Notes under the pieces: generated by a model
The model's database searches: none
What the model was told of the DNA's origin: nothing
The model's input: the letters and a program-made list of their open reading frames with translations, nothing else
Program-made: the position numbers and the translations under genes
Assembly: GCA_030760725.1 (NCBI GenBank)
Contig: JASWHV010000019.1
Coordinates: forward strand, 30,941,944-31,005,943
Reading direction: 5' to 3'
DNA: 64,000 bases
Source: Neostapfia colusana
Lineage: Eukaryota; Streptophyta; Magnoliopsida; Poales; Poaceae
Part shown: positions 10,776 through 23,370 of the stretch, one piece after another
Layout: every line of letters begins with the position of its first letter
Position numbering within the stretch: position 1 is the first letter of the stretch

Positions 10776-13700
10776 TCAATTTAAGCCATGAGGATGCATA
10801 ACCCCTATTTCACTACGAATGAAACAAAAACGAGTGAAATCCAAAGGTTTTGTAAAAATATCAGCCAATTGTTGTTCGGTATCGACATGGTGAAGCACAA
10901 TGTTTCCTTTTTCAACATTATCACGAAGAAAGTGATACCTAATGTCAATGTGCTTAGTTATAGAGTGTTTCACGGGGTTTTTAGCAATACAAATTGCACT
11001 AGTGTTATCATAAAACAGTGGAACACTATCTAAATCAACCCCATAGTCCTTAAGTGTTTGAACAATCCAAAGAATTTGTGAGCAAGCGCTAGCCGCAGCT
11101 ACATATTCAGATTCGGCCGTGGATTGTGCAACTGAACTTTGTTTTCTAGAGGACCAAGCAACAAGTGAATTTATAATAAAATGACAAGCACCCGAAGTAC
11201 TTTCCCTATCAATCCTACAACCCCCAAATTCAGCATCCGAAAAAGCTTTCAAAGAAACGGTTGAGGAAGAAGGAAGAAAAATGCCAAATTCTTGAGTTCC
11301 ATGTAGGTACCTGAGAATCATTTTGATGGCTTGGCGATGTGAAGCTCGTGGAGAAGCTTGAAAACGTGCACAAAGACATATGCTGAATTGTATGTCCGGT
11401 CTTGACGCCGTGAGATACAAAAGTGATCTAATCATACTTCTGTATTCTTTTCTATCGACCGGGTCACCATCTTCGTCAAGTTCAAGTGTTGTTGCTGTTC
11501 CCATTGGTGTCCGAAGAGGCTTGCATTTGTCCATGTTGAAGCGCTTAAGAAGGTCCTTTGTATACTTAGTTTGATGCACAAAAGTTCCTTATTTTGTTTG
11601 CTTGATTTGCAGCCCCAAAAAGTATGTGAGTTCTCCCATCATACTCATCTCAATTTCTGAACTCATCATAGCTGAAAACTTGGACACGAGATCATGAGAA
11701 GCACAACCAAAGATAATATCATCCACATACACTTGAACGAATAATGAGTCATTGCCATGCTTAAGTACAAAAAGAGTTCTATCAACCTTGCCCATGGTAA
11801 ACCCCTTTTCAAGTAAGAATGTTTTTAACCTATCATACCATGCTCTAGGGGCTTGTTTTAGACCGTACAAGGCTTTGGACAGTTTGTAAACATGATTAGG
11901 AAAATTTGGATTTTCAAAACCCGGTGGCTGCTTAACATAAACCTCCTCCTCTATGTAGCCATTAAGAAAAGCACTTTTAACATCCATTTGATATAACTTG
12001 AAACCTTTAGATGCAGCAAATGCTAATAAAATTCTTATAGCTTCTAATCTAGCAACAGGAGCAAATGTTTCATCAAAATCTAGACCTTCAATTTGAGTGA
12101 AACCTTGAGCAACCAACCAAGCTTTATTCCTAACCACAACCCCATCGTCACTTTGCTTATTTTTAAATACCCATTTAGTTTCAATTAATGTGTGACCTTG
12201 AGGTGGAGGTACAAGTTTCCAAACATTATTTCTTTCAAAATTTTCTAACTCTTCTTGCATGGATTAATCTAAGATTCATTAGTGAGTGCGTGTGATATAT
12301 CCTTGGGTTCAAAAGAAGCAACAAAAGCAGAATGAGCATGAGAGTTTGGATCGCAAAACCTGGACCGAGTGACTCGTTCATGCAAGCTTCCAATGATTTG
12401 TTGTGGAGGATGACTTTTGAGTACTCGGAGGGGAGTAGACACTTCACAAACACCTTCTTCTTCATGTTCGGACCTTTTATTAGGAGAGCTTGTTGATTGA
12501 GGAAGGTCCGAACCAGCTGTAGTGACTGTTGGTGCTGGTTGTGGTGCAAAATCAGCAGCTTGATCGTTATTTACTTCCGAGTTTTTGGACAGCAGCACCA
12601 CTTCTTCATCTTCTTCAATAAAATACTCTCCCCCTGCGGATATGGATCCGGACCTGCAATATCAGAGCTAGTACTTGGGCTAGCTTCATCAAAAGAAACC
12701 TCGCAAGTCTCCACAATTTTGTTAGTGTCAATTAAAAGCACACGGTGGCCTCTAGTATGAGATGGATAACCAAGAAACATGCCATCAACAGATATAGCTT
12801 CAAATTTATCAAGATTACCATGTTTCTTAACAAAGCATTTGCAACCAAAAACCCTAAAGTGTGTAACACTAGGCCTATGTCCAAACCGGAGCTCATATGG
12901 GGTTTTTCCAAGCTTAGCACGCAAGAAAACACGAGGTTGAGACATAACAAGCGGTTGCAATTGCATCAGCCCAAAATTTCCTAGGAGTTTGATATTCATC
13001 AAGCATAGTCCTAGCCATCTCAACTAAGGTCCCGTTCTTTCTTTCTATGACACCATTTTGTTGTGGTACATAGGGTGAAGAGTATTGATGATCTATTCCA
13101 TTTTTTGCACAAATGTGATCAAAGGATTGGTTTTTAAATTCAGTTCCATTATCACTTCTAATTGCTTTTAGTGATCCTGGGTGATCAATAGATAATCTAA
13201 GAAATAAAGTTCTAAAATGACTAAAAGCTTCATTCTTAGATGCCATAAAATAAACCCAAGAATATCTGGAATAATCATTAACAATCACAAGCACATACCA
13301 TTTACCTCCGAAGGATTGAACACGTGCCGGACCTACTATGTCAAGATGTAAAAGTTGTCCCGGTTCAGCTGTCATGGTCATTGTGAGAGGAGCATGTGAA
13401 CCTGCAACAAACTTAGCATGTCTACAAGAAGAGCACACAATATCATTGTCCTTTTTAAGCTTCGGCAGCCCACGTATGCGATCGAGAGCACTAACACGAG
13501 TGAGATGATCAAAGCCTATGTGACCAAGTCTACGATGCAAAAAATATAGATCCTTTGTATCATTAGCAACTAGACATCGATGCTTAGAAGTTGACAAATC
13601 AAAATCAGCTTTAAAAACTCTTCCAAACCTAGACATGTTAAACAAAAGCTCACCTTTTGAATCTACAACCTTGCAGCAATTTTTAGCAAAGCTAACCTCT

Positions 13701-13960
13701 AGATTTTCATCTAGCAATTGTGAAACCGAAAGCAAGTTGTATTTCAAATTTTTAACAAGTGCCACATCTTTCAAAGTGTAGAGATTATTTACTCCAACCG
13801 AACCTTTAGCAATTATGGGAGTAGAAGAGTTATCGGCGAAAGTAACATTTTCTACACGTGACACAAAAGAGAGAGAGGAGAACCATTCTTTGTTACCGGT
13901 CATGTGGCGTGAGCAACCTGAATCCACAATCCAAATGTTCTCCTTCCTCAAACGTGAAAC
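10776..13960 (-). pseudogene. Copia-A pol: protease, integrase, reverse transcriptase, RNase H, broken
   Basis: Read from high to low coordinates: protease DSGCSRHMTG (near 13910), integrase zinc finger and core (HLDIVGPA, DNGTEFKNQ, YVPQQNGVIERKN), reverse transcriptase with YVDDIIFG (near 11720), and RNase H ending with the TKHIDIRYHF motif. Compared with Copia-B, the breaks are a one-base insertion near 12932, a one-base deletion near 12628, a TGG-to-TAG stop plus one-base deletion near 12270, and a GAA-to-TAA stop at 11589-11591. The integrase region also shows an NDYSRYSW variant of the usual DDYSRYSW. The C-terminus is three residues longer than in Copia-B (ends HPHGLN). Confidence 0.94.
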
Positions 13961-16118
13961 CTACACAGCAGCATAATACGTCGATGACACAATACTTGGG
14001 TCAGTTAAAAGACTTTTAGGAATCCAGTACTGAGTCACACGACGTCCAGCAGGAATAACACGCGAAAGCTGAGAAGGTACAGCAGGTTTATGAGCCAAAC
14101 ATCGAAAATTTTTGTTCCCAACTACTGACTTAGAAGATGTGTTATATGTAGCACAAAAAACAGTAGGTCCGGGAGCAAGTTTTTGACTCATTACAGCAGG
14201 TTGCAAGCTCCGAACATTCGGTCTAGCAGATTTTGCTTGGTTATTATGTGATCTAGCAAGTATTCTTTGTTTCTTATCATGTTTAGCTAGTCTATAATAA
14301 AAATCTATGACATGACCATCTCTACCACAGTAGGTACAATGAAAAATAACCTTATTATCATGTCTATATGAGCAAGCAACACGTTTATCAGAACCCGAAT
14401 GGGACAGTACTCCTGCAGATTTGAAAATCACCTCTTTTTGTCTAGGAGCTGTTTGAATCAAACCGCTTCCTAATGACTTTACAACTTTAGGTGTGTGTGC
14501 CTTAGCATGAGCATGAGAATTAAAACCTAAACCAGTTTTATCATTCCAGGACTTGAAAGAATTCAGCAGCAAGTTTAGGTTCTTATTTGCATTAGAAAAC
14601 CGATCTAGTGTCCTATGCATGTCATAAAGTTTATTGGACAGATCAAAGAAGTTTTCACATGAAGTTTTTCCTTTTAGTTTGCAATTTGAACAATATTTAA
14701 CTTCATTCACACGTAAAGCATTGTTCTAAATAGAAATCTCATTCATAGCATCATTTAATTTCTTATTCAGATCATCACATGAAGAACAATGCAAATCAAT
14801 TGTAGAACAACAAGCATCTTTCAAATTTTTATCATTAAGTGCAGCAAGCTCTTTGTTCTTTTCAATTTCAAGTTCAAGTTTATCAAGTGTAGATGCGTGT
14901 GCACTTCTTAAAGAGGATAATTGTTCATAAATAAAATCACATGAGGAAAAAGAATCATCACTAGGAATCAAAGTTTGTAAACGATTAATTTCAGATTCTA
15001 GTGATTCAATTTTAACAGCATTGTTCCTAAGTTTTTTATCCTTTTTGTTTAATATAACAGTGGCACGAGAAATAGCATCACACATTTCTTCGCAAGTGGG
15101 ACATACCTCTTCATCATCGCTGTTGTGTTCTGCCTCCTCGGAGCTTGAACTTGACTTGCTCGCCATGCAGCACATATTTGCCATAGCTTCTTCATCTTCA
15201 TCACTACTGGTGTCCACATCACTTGAGCCGAAATCTTGAAGTACAGAGATCATAATATGCACTATGTTGCGCATTGATAAATCTTTCTTCTTCTTATTCT
15301 TTGCAAACGATTTCTTCGGCCTTGTTTGCTTTTCTTCACGTGAAGTCGGACCTGAAAGGTTAGGGCACTCCGTACGAAAATGTCCTGTCTTACCACATTC
15401 AAAACATCGTTGAGGTCCGGAGCTTCCTCTCCTTATAGTTCTCACATTTTGCAATGCTTTTGAGAACCGAGTAGAGATGAGTGCAAGCTCCTCCTCTGGA
15501 AACTCTTCAATCTGTTCAAGGGTTAGAGAGGACAGCAAAGAGAGTGCACCACTAGATGATGATTGACTAGAACTAGACATGTCACGTTGCGAAACAAATG
15601 CAATAGACTTGTTGGGGATTTTACGTGAGATGATGTCAATTTCATGAGTTTTCAATTTAGAATAAAGCACGTCTAAAGTAAGAGAACTCATGACAGTAGA
15701 TTCACAAATAGATGTAACTTTCATCTCCCAAATTGACATATCTAAGGCTCCTAACAATTGTCTAGCATTTTCAGCATCTGAAAAGTTAACATTGACACTG
15801 CGCAAGTTGCTGAGAATTTTATTAAAGGGAGCAAAAAGGTCGTCAATTGACTCACTGGGTTGCATCTCAAAACGCATGTATTCTTTCTTGAACATATCTT
15901 GCCTTACCTCCTGATCGTATTGGATCCTTCATGGTAGTCACAAAGAGCTTTCCAAACATCATATGCAGATCGGAGGTGTACAACACGGTCGAAGTCGCTT
16001 TGAGTCAATCCTTGGATGATCAAGTTGTGAGCCTTGTTGCTGTTGTCAACATCTCTCATGTTCACAGCCGTAACTTGATCGTTGGGTGGTACATCGAAGT
16101 TCCAGTAGACCTTTTCCC
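13961..16118 (-). pseudogene. Copia-A gag, broken and missing its start
   Basis: The gag has a UBN2-type capsid region (GALDMSIWEMKVTSI), a zinc knuckle CFECGKTGHFRTEC, an acidic serine-rich and coiled-coil segment, and a second Cys/His finger (CTYCGRDGHVIDF). A TTG-to-TAG stop lies near 14726. A one-base deletion near 15911 shifts the frame. The region holding the ATG is absent: sequence jumps from a point equivalent to 34815 of Copia-B straight into LTR sequence near 16124. The frame ends at TAG 13961-13963, the same amber codon seen in Copia-B, after which the pol frame continues in phase. Confidence 0.92.
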
Positions 16119-16123
16119 CTCGT

Positions 16124-17720
16124 GTGAAAAGATACCAGAGGGGGGTGAATGGTAGATTAAAACTTTTCGCAGCGGAAACAACAAAAACCCCTCAGCAAAA
16201 AATCAATCGGTTAAAGAAACCGTGTGTGCAAGTGTTTTCAAACGTGTTCAACCGTGACAAATCAAGTACAGAGGTAGAGAATCAAGTCACGGATCTAATG
16301 CAACAAGAATCACTTGAAAACACAAAGTAAAACTTGAGATACGATCAAAACATTAAACGAAGATCAATCTGTTCTACCTGATATAAAACAGATCTGCAAC
16401 GCTGCAAAGAAACTCGTGTATCTCAAAAACTACAGATTCGAAGCTCGTGAAAATTTCACAGATGATAGATAACTGAGTTGGGAAGACAACCCAAAAAGAA
16501 TCACGTCAATTGGATCTGTAAAACTCGAGTTATGAATGAAACACCGAAGCAACGTCGGTCAGTCCAGAAACTCAGCGAGAAAGACTTGACGAAAAACAAA
16601 TCGGACGAACAAGGCACAAAAGCTCCTCGAAACTATGAACTTTATTCAATAGAAACACAAGAGGAACAGCCCAAAGTTCTCTCCCACGAGAGCTCTGATC
16701 CCTTGCTTTTATAGCCAGCCCTCAGGCTAATCAATCCAATCTAGGACTCCTACTCCTAATTGGACTCGTATCCTAACTTACCGTAACTGCTCAGGACTCT
16801 CCTATTCGCAGATAGAAACAATCGTGAGACTTCCAAACACCTTAGGAACGTCCTAAAAATTCCTAAAACAACTCAACTTCGTGCCTAGCACGAAATCCTA
16901 TCATAACCAACTCAAATCTTCCATATTTGAGCCATATCCGACTCAGCCTGAGTACGCAATCCAGCCGGTTGGACCTTTCCGACCAATTCTTTACGTCCAC
17001 TTCTCTTCATCAAGCCTTGGAACAATGTTGCCATGTCCATGCACTACTTGCACACGTGCAAATACCTTCCAACGACGTACACACAACCTTCATATGCACT
17101 GCCCTTGATCCAAACATGCTGCGCGACCTCCCGATCAACTCAACCACAGCTCCTCCCGAACTTGGTTGTTGAAACCTCATCTCCTCCCTGAGACTAGTCC
17201 AAGGATCCCGTCACCAGCCATGTATTGAACTCAAGCAACACCTGCACATGAATAAACAACCAATTCTTCCGAGCACAAGTCCTCGACTTGACTTATGTTA
17301 GATCGAAAACCATAACACCTTACATGAGCACGTCACATAAGCATGTTGCAAACCATATCAAATGATAACAGCCATAACCACCAAAACACACCAAAAACTT
17401 AGCAAATTAATACTAAGCAAACCATCCCATAAAGCAAGTTTGAAATATTGCGAGTTAAAAGCAAAAACAAGACGCTGCAGTTCTACGAGTTGAACTTCAC
17501 GGGAGCTCCCTAAAAACAAGCTCCGGACCTCACAGAAGCTCTCCGGATCTTGTAGGAGCTCTCCGAACCTTGCGTCGGACCTTGCCAACACTTGGCGGAC
17601 CTAACAAAGAACTTGTTGGACCTTGCCACAGAAGAATGTTTTGGCAATATTCAAAACTTTGAATGTTAATGCTAACTTTTATCCTAATTGCCAATGTATT
17701 CAGCACACATAGGTCTCACA
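16124..17720 (-). repeat. Copia-A right LTR (5' LTR of element), inner edge deleted
   Basis: It matches the left LTR but lacks about 18 bp at its inner (low-coordinate) end, including the terminal TGTAGGATCG. The deletion also removes the primer-binding site. A few unmatched bases (about 16119-16123) at the junction look like end-joining filler. The outer end GGTCTCACA at 17720 is intact. TATA box at 16707-16714. Confidence 0.93.
16707..16714 (-). promoter_or_regulatory. Copia LTR TATA box (Copia-A right, promoter copy)
   Basis: Same CTATAAAAGC site as in the left LTR, here in the 5' LTR that would drive element transcription. Confidence 0.7.
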
Positions 17721-17725
17721 CGGAC
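17721..17725. repeat. Copia-A target-site duplication, right copy (CGGAC)
   Basis: Exact match to 8163-8167, directly after the LTR terminus GGTCTCACA. Confidence 0.97.
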
Positions 17726-18825
17726 CGCTACAACCCTTGAAGATACCGGCGTGGAAATGGGTGGATGTGAGTATGGACTTCATCGTTGGATTACCGCTCA
17801 CATCCAGGAAGCATGACTCGATATGGGTGATCGTCGACCGGTTGACGAAGTCAGCTCATTTCATACCGGTGAATACTCATTATCGAGCAAAGCAATATGC
17901 GGAGTTATTCATCTCCAGAATTATTTGCTCACATGGTGTCCCGAAGACCATAATTTCAGATCGAGGTGCGCTGTTCGTTGCTCGGTTTTGGGAGCAGCTG
18001 CATGCCTCGTTGGGCACCAAGCTGATTAGAAGCTCCGCATATCACCCTTAAACCGATGGACAAACTGAGAGGGTGAATCAAGTGCTTGAGGATATGTTGA
18101 GAGCATGTGCCATCCACCACGGTAGGAATTGGGATAAACACCTACCGTTGGTGGAGTTTTCATATAACAATGGTTATCAAGCGAGTATTAAAATGGCACC
18201 GTATGAAGCTCTCTACGGCCGGAAGTGTCGCACACCGCTGAATTGGTGTGAGTCCGGTGAAAGAGTTCTGTTTGGGATTGATCCTGTCAACGAAGCCGAA
18301 GACCGAGTTCGGTTGATACAAGAGAACTTGAAGGCTGCACAATCCCGACAGAAGAGCTACGCTGATCAAAGGCGTAGGCCGTTACATTTTGACGTCGGAG
18401 AGCACGTATATCTTTGTGTATCTCCGATGAAGGGAATTCACCGGTTCGGTGTAAAGGGGAAACTTGCTCCCCGTTTTATTGGTCCTTTTGCTATCACGGA
18501 GAAGTGCGGACCCGTAGCCTACCGGCTGGAATTACCGGCAAGTCTAGCGGGTGTTCATGACGTATTTCATGTTTCAAAGTTGAGGAAGTGCCTCAAATTC
18601 ACCGCTTCTGTTCGCACCGAGGACATCGACGAATTGAAACCGGACCTGACCTACACCGAGCGACCGGTCCAGATTTTGGATGAAAAGACCTGGGTAACCC
18701 GGAACCGGACGATCCGATTTTTCAAAGTGCTGTGGAGTAATCACACCGCGGAAGAGGCGACGTGGGAAAGTGAAGATTACCTCCGCATCAACTATCCGGA
18801 ATTTTTAGCTTTGTACAGTTTGTAA
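17726..18825 (+). pseudogene. Gypsy-1 pol, second part: integrase core and chromodomain-like tail
   Basis: This continues the integrase interrupted at 8167. The catalytic core is recognisable: MDFIVGLP and VDRLTKSAHF, then SDRGALFV, then the acidic residue in GQTERVN. The C-terminus VLWSNHTAEEATWESEDYL resembles a chromodomain, which in chromoviruses binds modified histones and guides insertion to heterochromatin. A TAA stop at 18049-18051 replaces the CAA glutamine found in Gypsy-3 (HPQTDGQTE), between the second and third catalytic acids. The frame otherwise runs on to TAA at 18823-18825, 64 bp before the 3' LTR. Confidence 0.93.
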
Positions 18826-18872
18826 TTACCTCTGCCGTCTCGTTCCTCTTTTGTAATCTCGGGACGAGATTC

Positions 18873-18889
18873 TTTTAAGGGGGGAGGAA
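18873..18889 (+). other. Gypsy-1 polypurine tract
   Basis: TTTTAAGGGGGGAGGAA abuts the 3' LTR start TGTAAAAGTC. Matching tracts precede the 3' LTRs of Gypsy-2 (before 47354) and Gypsy-3 (before 63254). Confidence 0.9.
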
Positions 18890-21800
18890 TGTAAAAGTCC
18901 CAAAAATATGTATGAATAAAAACTAAGGTATGCGTTCATATGTGTGGCAAAGACATGAAAAATGGGAGTTGCTAAAACTTTTTCTTCATGCAAGGTAATA
19001 CATGGATGAACATCCAACATGAGGTTCACCTTTTTATTTAAAAGTGTTGAACCAATAAGGAGTTAAATACCTCTTTGCATGTAAGTTTAAAATTCAGTTT
19101 TGAAAGTCAAAGTTCAAACATGGGATGGCCGAGGACTTTGATTAAAAATGCAGCCATATAGTTGGAAGTATAGGGAGGAGTTTGATAACCAACTTTCTAT
19201 TTGTAGGGTGGGCTCAAAAGAGAGTTAAAGAGAAGAATTGGCAAACTTCAACCAAATTCAAATTTGGCAAGCAAAGTCAAACTGAATTGGAAAGATTCAA
19301 ATTCTAACCCACATTTTAAAACTCAGAATTGTGGGAATTAAGAGGATCAGCTTGAACAGATATTTGGGAGGTACATGTGGAGTGGGACCCACATGTCATA
19401 GAGCTAAAGAAAGAAACCTTACACCCTAAGTCACACCTCGGTGGCAAAATTTCCCGAACAGGTCACGGGCTCCACCGAGGAGCTTGCCGCGCCAGCTCCT
19501 GCTGCCGGTCTCCACGCGTTGGCGCCCCAGGGTCGGTTCTCACCGTTTCAGCAAATTGATCTCTCCCTCCTCGGACCAAGCCGGCAGCAGTTGCTTCCTC
19601 TCCTCGCGAGCGCACGCACTGAACCGAGTTCCTCCCTTCCGCCTCTCGGTCCGATCGGAAGAACGGCAAAACCATCACACTCTTTCCTCCCCCGAGCTGC
19701 TAAACGCTTCCCCGAGATCAGCCTCCACCTCCCCGACACAAAATCAAGCGAGCTTCGGCCTTCCTCGCCCGAGAACGATCGCCGCCGCGGTGACCTAATC
19801 TGAGAAAGTGATCGGGCGCTCGTGGACATCCCTCCACAGTGGGTTTCACGGCTGAGCGATCACACCTACGGACGCGCATGGGTGCGGTGCTGCTCTCAGC
19901 CCAAGCTCAGGCCGTGCCGCGAGCTATGGGCGGCAAATTTTGAGGTTTTGCTCCGGCGACCTCACTCCGAGCTTCTGGTATGGATTCAACAAATTCCCGC
20001 TCTCTAATCCTTCCTAGGTCCTCAAATCTTGCACGTAGCAGCTGGATTAGCCAGCGATCATTTCCCCTTTTGCATCCAGCGCATGAAAACGCCTGAGGCC
20101 GACGAATTTCGAGCTTTTCTTGGGTGGTTCACGGCGGACCCATTTGGTCGCACGATGACGACCTAGTTCCAGCCCTTTCCGAGCTAGTTTGAGGTCGTAC
20201 CGATCTTCCTGGAGGTACGCTGGTGCTGTAGGGCTCGTCGGCACAAGTTTTTGAGGGCTGGAGACCTCGGGCGACGCTGCCGAACGGCCACAGAGGCAGT
20301 TACACGTCGCCGGCCATGTTCCGGTCGTCGGCGGCCCTAGCAAACCCCACAGCCGTGTTCCTCGGTGTCATAAACTCCCTGGCGGCGAGTTGTAGCTCCG
20401 GCGGTGGCCGGGAAGGCCGGTCCAGCGAGCTTCCGGTTACTCCGGCGAGGGGGAGCGCGCGGGCGCGAGCGAGGAGCGGGAGGTAGAAGAAAGCCGTGGG
20501 CCCCGTCTGTCAGCAGCTCAAATTTTAAACCCGGGATCGGGTGTGGCCGGGATTCCGTGTGTTGGCGCGCAGAGACGCTGTGGCCCGGTGGGGCTTCGTT
20601 TCTATTGGCTGGAATTCGAAACTGTGGGTCCAGCCGGATTTTCAATAAGAAAATAATTCCAGACTTAGCTCAATCTTTAGAAATTCATATCTCCCTGTAG
20701 AAAGCTCCAATTTGAGTGATTCCAATTGGGTTGGATTCATCTCTCTGAGTTCTATCCAAATATGAACTCAGATATGTGTGAAAGTTAATATTATATTCGG
20801 GAAAAATTTTGGAAGGTTTTCTGAAAAAGAATTATTGAGGGAGTTTGGATTATCCAAAAATCCCCAAATTTTGCCAGAATATTCTTTAGCATATTGTTGA
20901 CCTACTAGCAAATTTTCAGCTCATTTTAAGATCATTTGTGTAGGAATTTGCTAAATGCAAACTACTGTGTTCAAAAGAGTCCAGAAACATTTTCAGAAAA
21001 TGTTTCCCACTTCTAAAATCTGTTCTGTGCAATCCATAGCTCCAAAAATCATAGGAAAAATTTAGGCAAGATCTCTGAACATAATTGGAATTGTAGTTCA
21101 ATTAATTGGGCATGAAAATGCACATTACTACAGAATTAATTCATTTGAGTACAAATGCTTAAAGAATTGTTCTGGGAGAACTACTCAAGAAAAAGGGCTG
21201 AATTTTGGACCAGGTTACTCTCATGTGATGAAGAACTCATATGTAAATTATCAGCCCAAGATGAGTCCTTGAACTCCCTGTGCTTATTCTCCATACTTGT
21301 GTATATGTGGGAATACATAAGAGATATTGTGATAATTAGGAAGAACACAATATGACTCCAAATTAGCTGCAATTTTGCAAGCTAAATCCTTAGGTAGTAT
21401 AGAACCTGCTGTAAAAAGTTTTGAGGCCATTGGAGTTCTTGTTCTTCAGTTACGCTCAAATCGTTTCAGCTTATCTATTATGTTCATTAGGGAACATGAT
21501 TAGTGTATAGCTAAAGCCTTTAGGACAAATTAGTTTATTTCTGTTCTTTGCACAACAGAGGCAAACCAAGCCATGCTTGGCTTTTCCACACAACCTCTGT
21601 CCCTAAGAGATTAATTCTATAACTTCTTTCCATTACATTCTATAAAACATGTGCATATGCATTTCAATAGGAACCACAACGAAGGGGATTCAAAGGAGCG
21701 ATTCATCGAAGTGGATCAAGCTCCGGAGAATCAAGGGTGGATCTGTAAGGACACTAACTGTTATATACGACTACCCTGCAAAACAGGAAAGCTCCGGTTT

Positions 21801-23199
21801 GCATTTAACAGCTATTAAGTTTTTCTTTTGTATTGACTTTCGGTTAAGATATGAACTGTGCATTAGGTATAGTGTTTGATACTCCTCCTGCATAACCAAA
21901 TGACCATGGAGTATTGGGTAGGTGTCTTTCACCGTGTAGAACTGCCATGCTTAAGTATGGTTCGGTAGAAGTCGAGTGGTGAGATGCTACTCGCAGTTTC
22001 AGGAACAACAGGGGCATACGGGATTGGTTCATAAATGAAGTAGCAAGTTAAAGTTGAGACCGGAAGGTTGTAGGAGCAGCAGGACATAGGGGCCTGAGTG
22101 TTGTAGACCTGTCCGTGTCAGTAAAGGACCGATCCGTATGCGACACTGTTGAACAAGTTTGAGTTGTGTACCGGACTCATGCTGGCTATATGGGACCCAG
22201 TTAACCGATGTACCTCGGGAAGCTGTCGTTGGGACTTTTCGGGTCGCCTCAGGCGGACGGCCAGTGTGCAGTATGTGGGGAATATTATCATGACATCTCA
22301 CGTCGGAAGGTGCACCATGAGAGTAGCTACTGTATGGGGCGACTTGATCGATTCAGCGGGGGTGAAACGGGGGAAGGCTGCCACGTACGACGTCAGTGAT
22401 GGTTGTTGTAGGCAACATCGAGTACGGGCGTACGTGTCGTGTAGTCCGGGTGTTATTGATTCGAATCACCGTCGCTCGCGGAATGGACCGAGCATACTTG
22501 TTCTCACAGTCGTGACGTAGTAAGAACTTGCATGAGAAAGGAACTATTCATATTGATGTGAAGTATTATACTAGCGTTGTATTGGACCTTGATGAATAGG
22601 CTAGTGCAAAATCGATTCTTTTATGCCATGAGCAATTTACATCGGGGGAAAGCGTTTCTTGTTGATTGTGGACTCCTGATGTGGCGTGCCCAGGGTTACA
22701 TAAAATGCTGTAATTAACGTGAAAGTAAGGATTCACTTTTAGGCGAGTTTAATTATGCTTATGCCATCCTATGTTAGGTTCATAACCTCACTTAGAGTTT
22801 CATGTTTAGGGTGACGGTTAAGTCTTGCTGAGCGTTATGCTCACGGATGCTATCCGAGTTGTTTTGCAGGTAATTGACTCGATGCTTATGAGAAGGGGTG
22901 CCGATGAGACTCGGGAACCTCCGAGTGCTTACTCAAAGAGCATCCTCGCCGCTGCAGATTGTCTTCGTGTTGCTAGTAAGAAACGTCCACGGGCTGGACC
23001 GTTTCTTTGTTGCTAGTTTAGATATGAGTCGTGAGAGTGATAGTCTTCCGCTGTAGTTTACTCTGATATAACTATTTGTAAAACATTCTTGTAGGCTTCC
23101 GCAAACTATTTATGTAATATGATGTGTATTTTCTGCAACTCCGTGTGCTGTTAGGTGCCGCATAACACGGTACCACCCGACGAGGTCCGGGCCTTCACA
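18890..23199 (+). repeat. Gypsy-1 3' LTR, complete (4310 bp)
   Basis: The LTR runs from TGTAAAAGTCCC to GGGCCTTCACA. It contains a GC-rich block (about 19440-20600), an AT-rich block (about 20620-21640), an open mini-exon-like stretch after an acceptor-like TTTCAATAG (about 21670-21815), the TGAGC hairpin (22829-22843) and a slightly broken terminal hairpin near 23155-23174. A 63-codon frame (22825-23016) covers the second exon-like segment. The same LTR type occurs at 1-3247, 55124-59422 and 63254-64000. Confidence 0.96.
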
Positions 23200-23287
23200 T
23201 AAGGGGGGATCAATTGGAAGAGTTGGGAATTGATCCTCATAGTTGGGAATGGAGACCGGGCAGTGGATGGAAGGCTCACGGATGTGG

Positions 23288-23292
23288 TCCTG
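23288..23292. repeat. Copia-C target-site duplication, left copy (TCCTG)
   Basis: TCCTG precedes TGTGAGACC at 23293 and recurs exactly at 25034-25038. Confidence 0.95.
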
Positions 23293-23370
23293 TGTGAGAC
23301 CTATGTATGCTGAATACATTGGCTTTGACGATAAAAGTTTTGAATACTATGAAAACACCTTTTTAACAAG

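Larger units (their letters stand above)
8168..17720 (-). mobile_element. Copia-A: SIRE/Maximus-like Ty1/copia retrotransposon, degenerate
   Basis: The element runs on the minus strand: 5' LTR (right), gag, protease, integrase, reverse transcriptase, RNase H, polypurine tract and 3' LTR (left). Integrase before RT defines Ty1/copia. A long gag with two zinc-finger regions and the YVDDIIFG box fit the SIRE/Maximus group (Opie/Ji- or RIRE1-like; family knowledge). Outer ends TGTAGGATCG and GGTCTCACA are intact with a perfect 5-bp TSD. About 180 bp spanning the inner edge of the right LTR, primer site and gag start codon are missing compared with Copia-B, so it is dead. It is younger than Gypsy-1. 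Confidence 0.96.
1..23199 (+). mobile_element. Gypsy-1: chromodomain Ty3/gypsy retrotransposon, 5' end outside window, split by Copia-A
   Basis: The order is 5' LTR (partial), tRNA-Met primer site, leader, gag, protease, reverse transcriptase, RNase H, integrase, chromodomain-like tail, polypurine tract and 3' LTR. RT before integrase defines Ty3/gypsy. The tail motif VLWSNHTAEEATWE fits plant chromoviruses, and the 4.3-kb LTR suggests the Tekay/Del branch (family knowledge; branch not proven). Window base 1 aligns with 19957 in the 3' LTR, so about 1067 bp of the 5' LTR lie outside. Copia-A sits in the integrase. Stops at 5099 and 18049 and a frameshift near 5930 mean it cannot make Gag-Pol. 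It lies within the Gypsy-5 LTR. Confidence 0.95.

Noticed and set aside
19441..19803. ORF of 120 codons in the Gypsy-1 3' LTR
   Set aside because: Ser/Pro-rich composition, overlapping frames on both strands, and no matching open frame in the Gypsy-3 LTR.
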